From: Actinotignum timonense
Lineage (GTDB): Bacteria; Actinomycetota; Actinomycetes; Actinomycetales; Actinomycetaceae
Assembly (NCBI RefSeq): GCF_030216305.1
Contig: NZ_JASOKT010000001.1
Span: forward strand, 186,001-250,000
Reading direction: 5' to 3'
Length of the DNA stretch: 64,000 nt
Part shown: positions 44,436 through 53,080 of the stretch, piece after piece
Layout: every line of letters starts with the position of its first letter
How positions within the stretch are numbered: the first letter of the stretch is position 1
Notes under the pieces: model-generated
Database searches by the model: none
The model's input: the letters and a program-made list of their open reading frames with translations, nothing else
Told to the model about the DNA's origin: nothing
Program-made: the position numbers and the translations under genes

Positions 44436-45319
44436 AAGATCTCCTTGATATTGGGGGTAATGCTGGATGCCACAAGATCACCAGGCGCGGCCTGCGCGCC
44501 GTGCTGGAGGAAGAAGAATCCGATAACCAGGCCGAGCACCACGCTAATAACAATGAGCAGCAGCATGGTCATCGTCCAGCGGCGCGGGGAGGATTCGTCG
44601 TCGAGTTCATCTTCGTCCACATATTCGTGCGCGAGCGGATCCGGCTGCGCCGCGGGAACGGAAGCGGGCGAGAACGCCGCTGCGGCGTCGTTCCCGGTAT
44701 TTTCTCCTACCGCAGGCGCCGGTTCCTGCTCCGTAACCGAGGCGCGCAAAGCATCGCTTTGGGTGCGAGCGAGTAAACGTTCGCGCAGGCTGCCGCCTTC
44801 GGAAAACTCCGCTGCCACGTCCGGTTCCGGAGCCGGCTCGGAAGCCGATACCGATTCCGGGGCCACTTGCGAGGCAGGAGCCGCCGCGGCAGCTGGTGCC
44901 GAGTCAGCAAATGGCGGGATGAGCGAGTGTTCTTCTTCGCCAATACTTGCCTCGGTATCGGCTTCGAAACGGTCGAAAACGGAGATTCGCTCCCCCGCGG
45001 GCGCGGATTCTTCACGGATCGCGCGGGGCTCGGTCGCGTTCACAGGTTCGTATGCCTGGGTGGGAGCGCCCTCATCTTCCACCAGCGGTGCCACCACTTC
45101 AGCGCCTTCAGCCGCTTGAGAAACTTCAGCCGCCCCAGCTGCCTCAACGGCTTCGGCACGCTCGGCCAGAATGGCGCGCCGCCGCGTTGCCCGCACCACC
45201 GGAATATCACGGGTGCGCCGCAATTCTTCTACCGGCGAAGCCTCGCCTTCTTCGAGAGGTTTTAGGAGTCCGCGCTCGCGCATCTCGCTGCGTGTGAGGC
45301 GCCGCCCGCCCTCGCTCAT
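44432..45319 (-). CDS. Acidic single-span membrane protein, unknown function
   Basis: This 295-aa protein begins [20 protein letters not shown], a motif common to actinobacterial proteins that sit between nadD and rsfS. A long Ala/Glu-rich, low-complexity cytoplasmic region (about 50-235) follows. One membrane span lies near 248-268 ([20 protein letters not shown]), with a short outside tail. The ATG at 45319 follows GAGAGGAGAAG and overlaps the nadD stop by 4 nt. LytR-type or scaffold roles have been suggested for neighbours of nadD; nothing here shows a catalytic domain. Confidence 0.75.
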   Translation of the reverse strand: MSEGGRRLTRSEMRERGLLKPLEEGEASPVEELRRTRDIPVVRATRRRAILAERAEAVEAAGAAEVSQAAEGAEVVAPLVEDEGAPTQAYEPVNATEPRAIREESAPAGERISVFDRFEADTEASIGEEEHSLIPPFADSAPAAAAAPASQVAPESVSASEPAPEPDVAAEFSEGGSLRERLLARTQSDALRASVTEQEPAPAVGENTGNDAAAAFSPASVPAAQPDPLAHEYVDEDELDDESSPRRWTMTMLLLIVISVVLGLVIGFFFLQHGAQAAPGDLVASSITPNIKEIL

Positions 45320-46005
45320 TTCTTCTCCTCTCGGCACGACTGTCCTTTGTCAAGTTTACCCGGTGCCTCGCGCTGGGCATAAAGTTTGTATTTCCTGATG
45401 TGCTGCACCACGCCTTCGGGCACCAAATACCAGATGGGCTCGTGGGCTTTCACCCGCTCGCGCACATCCGTGGAGGAAATCGCCATAGCGGGAACCTCCA
45501 CAATTTCCACGGCATGTTTGGGCAGCGCGGACACGTCAATATTGTGCCCGGGGCGCGTCACCCCGATGAAACGCGCCATCCCCCACAGTTCCTCGGCGTT
45601 CTTCCAGCGCAAAATTTCCGGAATAACATCCGCTCCGGTAATGAAGTACAGATCAGCATCCGGGTAGACCTCACGCAAATCCCGCAGGGTATCCACGGTG
45701 TAGGTCAGTCCGCGCCGCTCAATATCCACCCGCGATACCGTAAAGCGGGTATTCGAGGCGGTGGCGATAACCGCCATGAGATAGCGGTGTTCGGCCGGGC
45801 TCACGTGCTGCCCCTGCTTGAAAGCCGGGCGGCCGGTGGGCACAAAAACCACCTCGTCCAGCCCGAAACGATGCTGTACTTCCGAGGCTGCCACCAGGTG
45901 ACCGTGGTGAATCGGGTCGAAAGTTCCGCCCATCACCCCGATCCGCCGACGCCGGTGCTTGCGTTCGTCGAAAGGAATCTGCACCGGTTCGTCTTTATCG
46001 GACAT
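45316..46005 (-). CDS. nadD: Nicotinate-nucleotide adenylyltransferase
   Basis: This protein of about 229 aa makes nicotinate adenine dinucleotide for NAD synthesis. The nucleotidyltransferase motifs are [15 protein letters not shown] and the C-terminal [20 protein letters not shown] (ISSTxxR). A basic lead [10 protein letters not shown] precedes the core. ATG 46005 overlaps the proA 3' end by 11 bp; ATG 46023 would extend it. proA-nadD-membrane protein-rsfS-phosphatase form one tight operon with 4-nt overlaps. Confidence 0.94.
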   Translation of the reverse strand: MSDKDEPVQIPFDERKHRRRRIGVMGGTFDPIHHGHLVAASEVQHRFGLDEVVFVPTGRPAFKQGQHVSPAEHRYLMAVIATASNTRFTVSRVDIERRGLTYTVDTLRDLREVYPDADLYFITGADVIPEILRWKNAEELWGMARFIGVTRPGHNIDVSALPKHAVEIVEVPAMAISSTDVRERVKAHEPIWYLVPEGVVQHIRKYKLYAQREAPGKLDKGQSCREEKK

Positions 46006-47257
46006 GCCCCTCGCCCTCTGCAATCCACGTCGTCGTGGTCATTTCTTCCAGACCCATAGGCCCGCGCGCATGCAATTTTTGGGTAGAAATACCAATTTCC
46101 GCGCCCAGCCCAAATTCGCCACCGTCCGTGAACCGCGTCGAAGCATTAACCATGACCGCCGCGCAATCCACCTCGGAGGTAAACCGATTAATAGCACGCT
46201 GATCCTCGGCCACAATAGCCTCGGTATGGCCGCTCGAATAGCGGGAAATATGCGCGAGCGCCGTCTCAATATCAGGCACCACCGCGACGGCCATCTCCAG
46301 CGCCAAATATTCCTTGGCCCAATCTTCTTCCGTTGCGGCCTGCGTGGGAATATCCCCCGCGAAACTTTGCGCGGCCGCATCGCAATGCAAGGTCACGCCG
46401 CGCTCATAAAGTTCACGCAAAATCCGCGGCATAAATTGCGGTGCGATATCCGCGTGGACCAGAAGTGTTTCGGCCGCATTGCAGACGCTGGGCCGATGCG
46501 TTTTCGAATTAACGACGACGGCGCTAGCCCGCTCCACATCCGCGCTGGCATCTACGTACACGTGATTATTGCCCACCCCGGTTTCGATCACGGGGACCAG
46601 GGATTCGCGCACGACTGTCTGGATGAGGCCGGCGCCTCCGCGCGGAATAACAAGGTCCACCAGGCCGCGCAATTTCATCAGTTCGACGGCGCCCGCGCGC
46701 CCGAAAGCATCAATGGTCTGCACACAGTCGGCCGGGAAACCGGCCTCCGTTACCGCCTGGCGCATGAGTTCCACCAGCACTTCATTGGTGCGGATGGCGG
46801 CACTCCCCCCGCGCAAAATCACCGCGGATCCGGCTTTGAGCGCCAAGGTAGCCGCATCGACCGTGACATTGGGCCGGGCCTCATAAATCATTCCGATCAC
46901 GCCCATGGGCACCCGCACTTGCCGCAAACGCATCCCGTTAGCTAAGCGCGAACCGCGTACCACTTCACCCACCGGGTCGGCCAAACCCACCACATGTTCT
47001 ACCGCCCGGGCAATTCCTTCGATGCGCTCCGCATTCAGGAGGAGGCGATCAATCATGCCCGGGGAAAGCCGGCTTTTTTCCCGGGCCACATCCTGGGCAT
47101 TCGCCTCCACAATACGGGCGGTTTCGCTGCGCAAAATCGCGGCGATACGGCGAAGGGCGTCATTTTTTGACGTGGTTTGCGCCCCCCGCAAAGAACGCGC
47201 CGCCTGGCGCGCGCGGCGGGCCACATCGGCCACGCCCTCGGTTAACGTTGCGGTCAT
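45995..47257 (-). CDS. proA: Gamma-glutamyl phosphate reductase
   Basis: This 420-aa NADPH-dependent enzyme makes glutamate-5-semialdehyde, step two of proline synthesis. [20 protein letters not shown] is the cofactor-binding region, and the catalytic Cys259 lies in [13 protein letters not shown]. Length is normal. In relatives proA directly follows proB; here trxA, an LLM-like gene and a small ORF (47.3-49.1 kb) intervene. nadD overlaps its 3' end. Confidence 0.96.
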   Translation of the reverse strand: MTATLTEGVADVARRARQAARSLRGAQTTSKNDALRRIAAILRSETARIVEANAQDVAREKSRLSPGMIDRLLLNAERIEGIARAVEHVVGLADPVGEVVRGSRLANGMRLRQVRVPMGVIGMIYEARPNVTVDAATLALKAGSAVILRGGSAAIRTNEVLVELMRQAVTEAGFPADCVQTIDAFGRAGAVELMKLRGLVDLVIPRGGAGLIQTVVRESLVPVIETGVGNNHVYVDASADVERASAVVVNSKTHRPSVCNAAETLLVHADIAPQFMPRILRELYERGVTLHCDAAAQSFAGDIPTQAATEEDWAKEYLALEMAVAVVPDIETALAHISRYSSGHTEAIVAEDQRAINRFTSEVDCAAVMVNASTRFTDGGEFGLGAEIGISTQKLHARGPMGLEEMTTTTWIAEGEGHVR

Positions 47258-47430
47258 AGTCTCTACTTTAGGCCAGGAAGGCCTCCGTTACCGAATAGGA
47301 ACAGCCGGCGGGCTGCGACTTCGCGGATACCTCATGTGGCCACTCGTATATATTCGGGCTACCTCATGGGAATAGCGCGCGCACGTGGCGCGTTGCAGGT
47401 AGCGAGATTTCCACTAACTCGAGGAGAACC

Positions 47431-47814
47431 ATGGCAACCGTTACTGTCACCGCGGAAAACTTCAACGATACCGTGCATGAAGGCATTGTCCTGCTGGATT
47501 TCTGGGCGAGCTGGTGCGGTCCGTGCCGTGCTTTCAGCCCGATTTACGAGAAGGCTTCTGAAAAGCACCCCGATATTACTTTCGGCAAGGTGAGCACCGA
47601 GGATAGCCCGGAGCTCGCCGCGCATTTCCAGATTCAGGCGATTCCCACCATTATGGCTTTCCGGGATGGTATCCGCGTCTTCGAGCAGGCCGGGGCACTG
47701 CCGGCCGGCCCGCTGGAGGATCTCATCGGGCAGGTCAAGGAGCTGGATATGGATGAGATTCGCGCTCGTCTTGCCGCTCACGAAGCCGAGGAATCCGCGA
47801 AGCAGGCTGAGTAA
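47431..47814 (+). CDS. trxA: Thioredoxin
   Basis: This 127-aa thioredoxin has the active site WASWCGPCRAF (Cys31/34) and cis-Pro IPTIMAF near 75. A ~20-residue helical tail (IRARLAAHEAEESAKQAE) goes beyond the usual 105-110 aa. A strong CGAGGAG site precedes the ATG. It is a single plus-strand gene between minus-strand proA and the LLM-like gene and ends in a strong terminator. Such insertion into the pro cluster suggests a later arrival, though base composition looks native. Confidence 0.95.
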   Translation: MATVTVTAENFNDTVHEGIVLLDFWASWCGPCRAFSPIYEKASEKHPDITFGKVSTEDSPELAAHFQIQAIPTIMAFRDGIRVFEQAGALPAGPLEDLIGQVKELDMDEIRARLAAHEAEESAKQAE

Positions 47815-47892
47815 GCGCGGTAGCTGGCCGCTAGCCGGGCAGCACCACGCGCGAGGCCGAGGCATGCAGCGCCACGCACGCGAAGCTCCAAG

Positions 47893-47934
47893 CCACGAGG
47901 GGCGAACTGGTCAATTCCAGTTCGCCCCTCGTGG
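47893..47934 (+). terminator. Terminator between trxA and the convergent LLM-like gene
   Basis: CCACGAGGGGCGAACTGG (47893-47910) pairs fully with 47917-47934 around TCAATT. It lies between converging genes and can serve both. Confidence 0.85.
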
Positions 47935-47985
47935 TGTTCGGGAAACTCCGCGACTCTCGGAAGGCCCCGCTACTCTCAGTACAGC

Positions 47986-48879
47986 TTAGGAAATCTCTGC
48001 CCGGCCAAAGAGGACCGGGAGCACTCCGCGCACCAGCGAGGCTAAATCGGTACGGATGGAGGTGGGTCGGTAAATAATGCCATCTGCCGCGCCCATGCCC
48101 AGCCAGGACTCGGTGGTATCCGCGACATCGTATACGGTTCCAACCACGTGAGCACTGCGGGAGAAGTCCGGGCCGCCCAGGGCTTGGACCAGGAAGAGGC
48201 GCTCGCGGGCCGCGGTGCGGGTAGCCGAAATAATAACGGTCATATCGAGGAGGACCTGCAAGTCGGTATCGTATTCTTCCGCCGCCGTACGCAAAGCGAA
48301 ACGGGCCTCGCGGGCACGGTGCGCATCCGGAGCGGAGAGGCGCATCATCGGCGAAATACCGCAGATCGCGCGCAGATTCAGATTCGGAACATCTTCGGCG
48401 CGCACGTGCGGCATGAGGCGCACCCCGGCCGCAATCGCATTTTCCACGTCGCTGCGCAGGGCCGCAAGGTCCGTTGCCGGGGTGATGGGCAGGCTCACCA
48501 GGGCCGGAGTATCAGAAGTATCTTGCTGGGTTCGGGCGACCGCTTCGCGCAGGGCTTGGGAGGTAGCAGGCACTTCCACCGCGATATCACCGCGGGCACG
48601 CGGCCCTAAGCGGCTTGCCGTTTCCATTGCGGAGGCAACCCGGGAGCCGGGAAGCACAAATTCCCCGGAGAACTGGACGAAATCGAGTCCGCCTTTCCAG
48701 GCCGCATCGGCGCAGGAGGCCAGGTGGGCGATGGACGCCCCGTGGGCTGGGCGCACGGCTGCGCCGTCGCCGCACAGATTCTCCCCGCCGCCGAGCGCCG
48801 AGAGATCGACTCCTAAAAATGTTTCTCTTAAAACTTCCTCATTCGTGGTGGTGCACAGGGTGGTCAATTGGATGGTCAT
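47986..48879 (-). CDS. Divergent LLM-like (luciferase-fold) protein
   Basis: This 297-aa protein shows the outline of a flavin-dependent LLM barrel: GGLDFVQFSGEFVLPGSR near residue 62, RGDIAVEVPATSQALREAV, LMPHVRAEDVPNLNLRAICG, RAREARFALRTAAEEYDTDL, and the ending WLGMGAADGIIYRPTSIRTD, which resembles the GAADGF end of nitrilotriacetate-monooxygenase-like LLMs. Classical N-terminal catalytic motifs are weak, so it may be a non-enzymatic or diverged member. Its ATG (48879) overlaps the stop of a 54-codon upstream ORF (TAATG). It lies where proA would normally follow proB. Confidence 0.6.
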   Translation of the reverse strand: MTIQLTTLCTTTNEEVLRETFLGVDLSALGGGENLCGDGAAVRPAHGASIAHLASCADAAWKGGLDFVQFSGEFVLPGSRVASAMETASRLGPRARGDIAVEVPATSQALREAVARTQQDTSDTPALVSLPITPATDLAALRSDVENAIAAGVRLMPHVRAEDVPNLNLRAICGISPMMRLSAPDAHRAREARFALRTAAEEYDTDLQVLLDMTVIISATRTAARERLFLVQALGGPDFSRSAHVVGTVYDVADTTESWLGMGAADGIIYRPTSIRTDLASLVRGVLPVLFGRAEIS

Positions 48880-49043
48880 TAGTACTCACTATCAGGACGA
48901 AGACGGGCAGAGGGGGCACTGGCCGGCGCAAGAAGGCGCGCGCTCATAAAGTGGTGATGCCAGCGGCGCCAATGCGCCTTGGTAATTCGATAGTCGGCAA
49001 GCATGCTAGAGGTGACATCCTGGAGCGTGACAAACTGCGACAT
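48879..49043 (-). CDS. Small ORF (54 aa) coupled to the LLM-like gene
   Basis: The ATG at 49043 follows GGAG by about 8 nt and the TAA (48879-48881) shares a base with the next ATG. The product starts MSQFVTLQDVTSSMLADYRI and has a basic, aromatic middle KAHWRRWHHHFMSARLL, then a Pro/Ser-rich tail ending RLRPDSEY. No family recognised. Good ribosome site and TAATG coupling argue it is translated. The Trp/His-rich segment might bind metal or a partner flavoprotein; that is speculation. Confidence 0.6.
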   Translation of the reverse strand: MSQFVTLQDVTSSMLADYRITKAHWRRWHHHFMSARLLAPASAPSARLRPDSEY

Positions 49044-49388
49044 CGAATTCTCCGTTCTTCGTCGGCTCGGGTAGTTCCGAGCGATTGCGAGGGTGCTATA
49101 TAAGCACTTGCGATAACGCTAGATCTTTATTGTCCAATAGGCAAGACGAACACGACGGTTCTTTGCGCAAGTCACTATTCAATTATTCAGATTACTATTC
49201 AGTCACTGTGATGTAATATTTCGCTAGCTTGTGCGCAAATAACCCGATGACCAGCGCAAATAATAATCCTGAGCCGCGCCCGCCGTGAAACTTTATGCAG
49301 CTTCCACATAGTTACAGGTCCGTAAAGTAAGGCGAAACACAGAATTGCCCGCGCGTTGCGCGCGCCACCGGCTCAGTATTGAAGCACG
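49044..49388. other. AT-rich intergenic region between proB and the small ORF
   Basis: These 345 bp contain no gene that I can support and are clearly more AT-rich than the flanks. A TATATA box (49097-49102) lies within an inverted repeat GTGCT-ATATA-AGCAC (49093-49107), about 50 bp before the small ORF, and could be a -10 with an operator. AGTCACT occurs twice (49170-49176, 49201-49207) with three ATTCA words between them. Confidence 0.5.
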
Positions 49389-50504
49389 CTACGAACCGAG
49401 CAGCACGATATCGTTTGCGTGCACCACCGGCTTCTTACCGCGTGCCCGGGTGCTACCGACCAGCTCAATGAGTTCCTCGACGCTGTAGGCGCTCAGGCCT
49501 CGGGCGATAACCTCGCCGTGCCCATCGCATAATTCCACGATGTCCCCGGCGGCGAAGCGGCCCGAGATCCCGATGACTCCCACCGGGAGGAGGGATGCGT
49601 GGTTGCCGGTGATAGCGGCAACGGCGCCGTCGTCCAAAGTGACCCGGCCGCGGGCTCGCGCCGCAAATTCCATCCAGCGCCCGCGCGCGGAAACGTGTCT
49701 GGTGCTCGGCACGAACCAGGTTCCCACGTTGTCGCCGGCCACGGCGCGCTGCACATTATCGACATGGGTGAGAATCACGCCGACCCCGCCCGAGGTGGCT
49801 AACTCGGCAGCCGCTACTTTGGTGCGCATTCCCCCGGTTCCCACCGCGGAGCCGCGTCCGGTAATCCGCAGTCCTGCTAAGTCATCTTCGCTGGTCACCT
49901 CGGTAATGCGGGTGGCTCCCGGTTCGCTGGGTGGTTTGGTGTAGAGGCCATCCACATCCGTGAGCAATATCAGGGTGCCAGCTCCTACCAGGTGGGCGGT
50001 GAGCGCGGCTAGCCGGTCATTGTCACCGAAGCGCAATTCGTCGGTGGCCACGGCGTCGTTCTCATTAACAATCGGAACTACCCGTAAACGCAAGAGCGTG
50101 CGCATGGCCGTGAGCGCATTGGCGTAGTGGCGCCGGTTGGTGACATCGGAGGCGGTGAGGAGCACCTGCCCCACGCTGATGTCATGCGCTTCGAAACGTT
50201 CTTCGTAGGCGGCCATGAGGCGGGACTGGCCCACCATCGCCGCAGCCTGCTTTTCCCGCAGGGAACGCGGGCGGCCGAGCTTGAGCGGGCCGATGCCGGC
50301 CGCCACCGCGCCGGAGGACACCAGCACCACATCCACTCCGCGGGCGTGCACCTCCGCGATGGTATTAACAAGAAGATCGAGGGTTTCCTGGTGCAGGGCA
50401 CCGTCCGGCCCGGTCAAGGAGGAGGAACCAACTTTGATGACTATTCGACGGGAGTTCTCAAGGCAGTCACGCCGGGTCAGCGGGGCGGATGAGGTACCGG
50501 ACAC
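49389..50504 (-). CDS. proB: Glutamate 5-kinase
   Basis: This 371-aa protein phosphorylates glutamate for proline synthesis. The amino-acid kinase domain (1-270) has VIKVGSSSLTGPDG, VVLVSSGAVAAGI and NENDAVATDELRFGDNDRLA. A PUA domain fills about 285-365. It begins 45 bp after obgE and ends the rplU-rpmA-obgE-proB run. Feedback inhibition by proline is known for the family. proA is about 2.1 kb further on, not adjacent. Confidence 0.96.
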   Translation of the reverse strand: MSGTSSAPLTRRDCLENSRRIVIKVGSSSLTGPDGALHQETLDLLVNTIAEVHARGVDVVLVSSGAVAAGIGPLKLGRPRSLREKQAAAMVGQSRLMAAYEERFEAHDISVGQVLLTASDVTNRRHYANALTAMRTLLRLRVVPIVNENDAVATDELRFGDNDRLAALTAHLVGAGTLILLTDVDGLYTKPPSEPGATRITEVTSEDDLAGLRITGRGSAVGTGGMRTKVAAAELATSGGVGVILTHVDNVQRAVAGDNVGTWFVPSTRHVSARGRWMEFAARARGRVTLDDGAVAAITGNHASLLPVGVIGISGRFAAGDIVELCDGHGEVIARGLSAYSVEELIELVGSTRARGKKPVVHANDIVLLGS

Positions 50505-50549
50505 GAGTCACTCTTTCTTATCTGATGCTTCGGGACACCGCAGGATAGT

Positions 50550-52085
50550 TTAGTCCCCTTCCGGGGTGCCTGCCTGCGGGTCCGTCCATATGCCGGCCTC
50601 CCGCTCGGAACGCAATTCCTGCCGGGCCTCCTCTTTGGCGTCCATACGCTCGTAAAAATCGGCGCGCTTTTCGCGGCGGGTGGGGCGCGAGCGTTCGGCT
50701 TCCACCCGGATATCCCGCCCGCGCGGCCCGTAAATTTCGGCGACGGCGGCAACGGTCGGTTCCCAATCGAAAACGAAGCCGGTCTGCGGCGGACCAATCA
50801 CCACCATATCGCCCGGCACCGCACCCAGGCGCGCCAGTTCATCTTCAATGCCCAGGCGGTGCAGGCGCTCGCCGAGGTACCCGACCGCTTCATCATTGGC
50901 GAAGTCCGTTTGCCCCACCCAGCGTTCGGGCTGGCGCCCGCGCACATTCCAAAACTCTTGCATGCCGTCGCGCCGCTTGACGATGGTGAAACGGTCATCG
51001 CGTTCGCGAGTGAGATGGAGCACCGGGCGCACCGTTTCGGTAACCTCACGATTGGCCTTTTCTTCGCGCACCACCCGCGCCAGGTAGAAGGAAAGCTCGC
51101 GCAGACCTTCGTGGCTAGCGGTGGAGATAGCGAAAACATCCAGGCCGCGTTCGCGCAGCTCCGGGGTCACAAATTCGGCGAGTTCCCGCGCGTCCGGAAC
51201 ATCGATTTTATTGAGAATAACCACCCGCGGGCGCTCGGTGAGGGGAAGCTGGCCTTCCGTGGGCGGAATATTCGCCGCGTACCGGGCCAGTTCGTGTTCC
51301 AGGGTATCCAGATCGGTGAGCGGATCACGCCCCGGTTCCAGGGTGGCGCAATCAATAACGTGAGCAATCACCGCGCAACGCTCGATATGGCGCAAAAACT
51401 CCAGGCCGAGCCCGCGCCCTTCCGAGGCGCCGGGAATGAGGCCGGGTACATCGGCAATGGTGTAGCGTTCCTCCCCGGCGGTCACCACGCCAAGGTTGGG
51501 CACAAGGGTGGTGAAAGGATAGTCGGCGATTTTCGGGCGGGCTGCGGACATGGCCGCGATAAGGGAGGATTTTCCGGCGGAAGGGAAACCCACCAGCGCC
51601 ACATCGGCCACCGATTTCAATTCGAGAACAACATCGAGTTCCTCACCGGCTTCCCCGAGCAGGGCGAAGCCGGGCGCTTTGCGCCGCGGGGAGGCCAGGG
51701 CGGCATTCCCCAGGCCGCCCACTCCGCCGCGTGCCACTTCGAAGGAATCCCCGGGGTTCACCAGGTCCGCGAGCACATCACCTTCGCTGTTTTTCACCAC
51801 GGTTCCGGCGGGAACTTTGAGGATCAGGTCCGCGCCGTTCTTGCCGCGTTGGTTATCACCGGCGCCGGGCTGGCCGTTTTCCGCGCTGCGGTGCGGGGTG
51901 TGGTGGTAGTCCATAAGGGTGGATTCTTGGGAATCGACCTCAAAGATGATGGAGCCCCCGTGGCCGCCGTTGGCGCCGTCGGGCCCTCCGAGAGGCTTGT
52001 ACTTCTCCCGGCGCACCGAAACGCACCCGTTTCCGCCGTTGCCGGCGCGCAGGTGCAAGGTCACTTTATCGACGAACGAGGCCAC
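50550..52085 (-). CDS. obgE: GTPase Obg
   Basis: This 511-aa protein is a ribosome-assembly and stress GTPase. The Gly-rich Obg fold is at 1-160 ([20 protein letters not shown]). The G domain has [26 protein letters not shown] and NKIDVPDA. The OCT domain is near 350-430, and a basic/acidic tail of about 75 residues follows. The GTG at 52085 is chosen because GGGGAGGG lies 5-6 nt before it and VASFVDKV matches the family start. It belongs to the rplU-rpmA-obgE operon. Confidence 0.96.
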   Translation of the reverse strand: MASFVDKVTLHLRAGNGGNGCVSVRREKYKPLGGPDGANGGHGGSIIFEVDSQESTLMDYHHTPHRSAENGQPGAGDNQRGKNGADLILKVPAGTVVKNSEGDVLADLVNPGDSFEVARGGVGGLGNAALASPRRKAPGFALLGEAGEELDVVLELKSVADVALVGFPSAGKSSLIAAMSAARPKIADYPFTTLVPNLGVVTAGEERYTIADVPGLIPGASEGRGLGLEFLRHIERCAVIAHVIDCATLEPGRDPLTDLDTLEHELARYAANIPPTEGQLPLTERPRVVILNKIDVPDARELAEFVTPELRERGLDVFAISTASHEGLRELSFYLARVVREEKANREVTETVRPVLHLTRERDDRFTIVKRRDGMQEFWNVRGRQPERWVGQTDFANDEAVGYLGERLHRLGIEDELARLGAVPGDMVVIGPPQTGFVFDWEPTVAAVAEIYGPRGRDIRVEAERSRPTRREKRADFYERMDAKEEARQELRSEREAGIWTDPQAGTPEGD

Positions 52086-52217
52086 GTGTGCCCTCCCCTT
52101 TTCCTGTAGTGATAACGCGGTGCGGGTGCGAAAAGCTGAACGCCCGTACCGCCGCAAACAGCAAGGCGCCGTAGCAAACAGCTGAACGCCCGCGCCCCGC
52201 CCGCGTTAACGAATGAC

Positions 52218-52243
52218 GGGGTGGAGGTTGAATCCCCCACCCC
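52218..52243 (-). terminator. Hairpin between rpmA and obgE
   Basis: GGGGTGG and CCACCCC pair over 7 bp around a 12-nt loop, about 37 bp past the rpmA stop. It could partly end the ribosomal-protein transcript before obgE. The remainder of 52086-52280 has no gene; AGCTGAACGCCCG occurs twice there. Confidence 0.5.
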
Positions 52244-52280
52244 TCATCATAGGTGCGTGCGGCGCTAGGGCCGCTGCGCC

Positions 52281-52535
52281 TTAAGCCTGGGCCACAACGT
52301 CAACGACCTTGCGGTCGCGACGGGTAGCGAACTGGACCGTCCCGGCTGCGGTAGCGAACAGGGTGTCATCCTTGCCGCGCCCGACGTTATTGCCCGGATG
52401 GAACTTCGTGCCGCGCTGGCGAACCAGAATTTCACCGGCGGATACAACCTGACCGCCGTACCGCTTCACCCCGAGGCGCTGGGCATTGGAGTCGCGCCCG
52501 TTGCGCGAGGAAGAGGCGCCCTTCTTATGTGCCAT
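52281..52535 (-). CDS. rpmA: 50S ribosomal protein L27
   Basis: This 84-aa protein begins [20 protein letters not shown] and continues [20 protein letters not shown], canonical L27. Its N-terminus reaches the peptidyl-transferase centre. No N-terminal Firmicute-type extension needing cleavage is present. It follows rplU by 48 bp. Confidence 0.97.
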   Translation of the reverse strand: MAHKKGASSSRNGRDSNAQRLGVKRYGGQVVSAGEILVRQRGTKFHPGNNVGRGKDDTLFATAAGTVQFATRRDRKVVDVVAQA

Positions 52536-52583
52536 CTGTCTACCTTCTTACTATCTCAAAACTAGCTGCTGACGCGGCAGATC

Positions 52584-52889
52584 CTACTGGATGCCGGTGA
52601 CCTTGAGGCGGGTCAGGGGCTGACGATGCCCCTGGCGCTTCCGGTAACCCGTCTTGTTCTTGAACTTGATGATGGAGATCTTCGGTCCCTTTTCATCGCG
52701 CACAATTTCCGCGGTAACCTTCGCCGAAATGCCATCGGCAGCCGTGGTGATCTTATCCCCGTCAACGAGCATGATGGGTTCGAGTTCGACGGTATCGCCG
52801 ACTTCACCTTCCATCCTGTCAACAACCACGACGGTTCCGACAGAAACCTTTTCCTGACGGCCCCCGGCCTTGACGATCGCGTACACCAC
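52584..52889 (-). CDS. rplU: 50S ribosomal protein L21
   Basis: This 101-aa protein has [20 protein letters not shown] at the start and the [20 protein letters not shown] end typical of L21. The start is a GTG at 52889 following CAGGAG. It is the first gene of rplU-rpmA-obgE-proB; a promoter candidate is 80 bp upstream. rne ends 190 bp further upstream, and the gap has no other gene. Confidence 0.97.
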   Translation of the reverse strand: MVYAIVKAGGRQEKVSVGTVVVVDRMEGEVGDTVELEPIMLVDGDKITTAADGISAKVTAEIVRDEKGPKISIIKFKNKTGYRKRQGHRQPLTRLKVTGIQ

Positions 52890-52968
52890 GTTTGCTCCTG
52901 TTGATTACGGCTACTTTTCGCGCTGGACAGCGCACTTAAACGACTGAGTGCCTAAGCACCGACCATCT

Positions 52969-52998
52969 ACTTTACTGCGTTGACCCGCTTTCTTACAA
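52969..52998 (-). promoter_or_regulatory. Putative rplU promoter
   Basis: On the minus strand TTGTAA (52993-52998) and TAAAGT (52969-52974) are spaced by 18 bp, about 80 bp before the rplU GTG. Both boxes are close to a vegetative sigma-A consensus. Confidence 0.45.
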
Positions 52999-53080
52999 GT
53001 GAGACTGCGCATGAGACCGGCCGTGTCGCTATGGGATGCGCCACGTACCTGAGGTTCGCGGCGCATTCCACCACCCCGGT

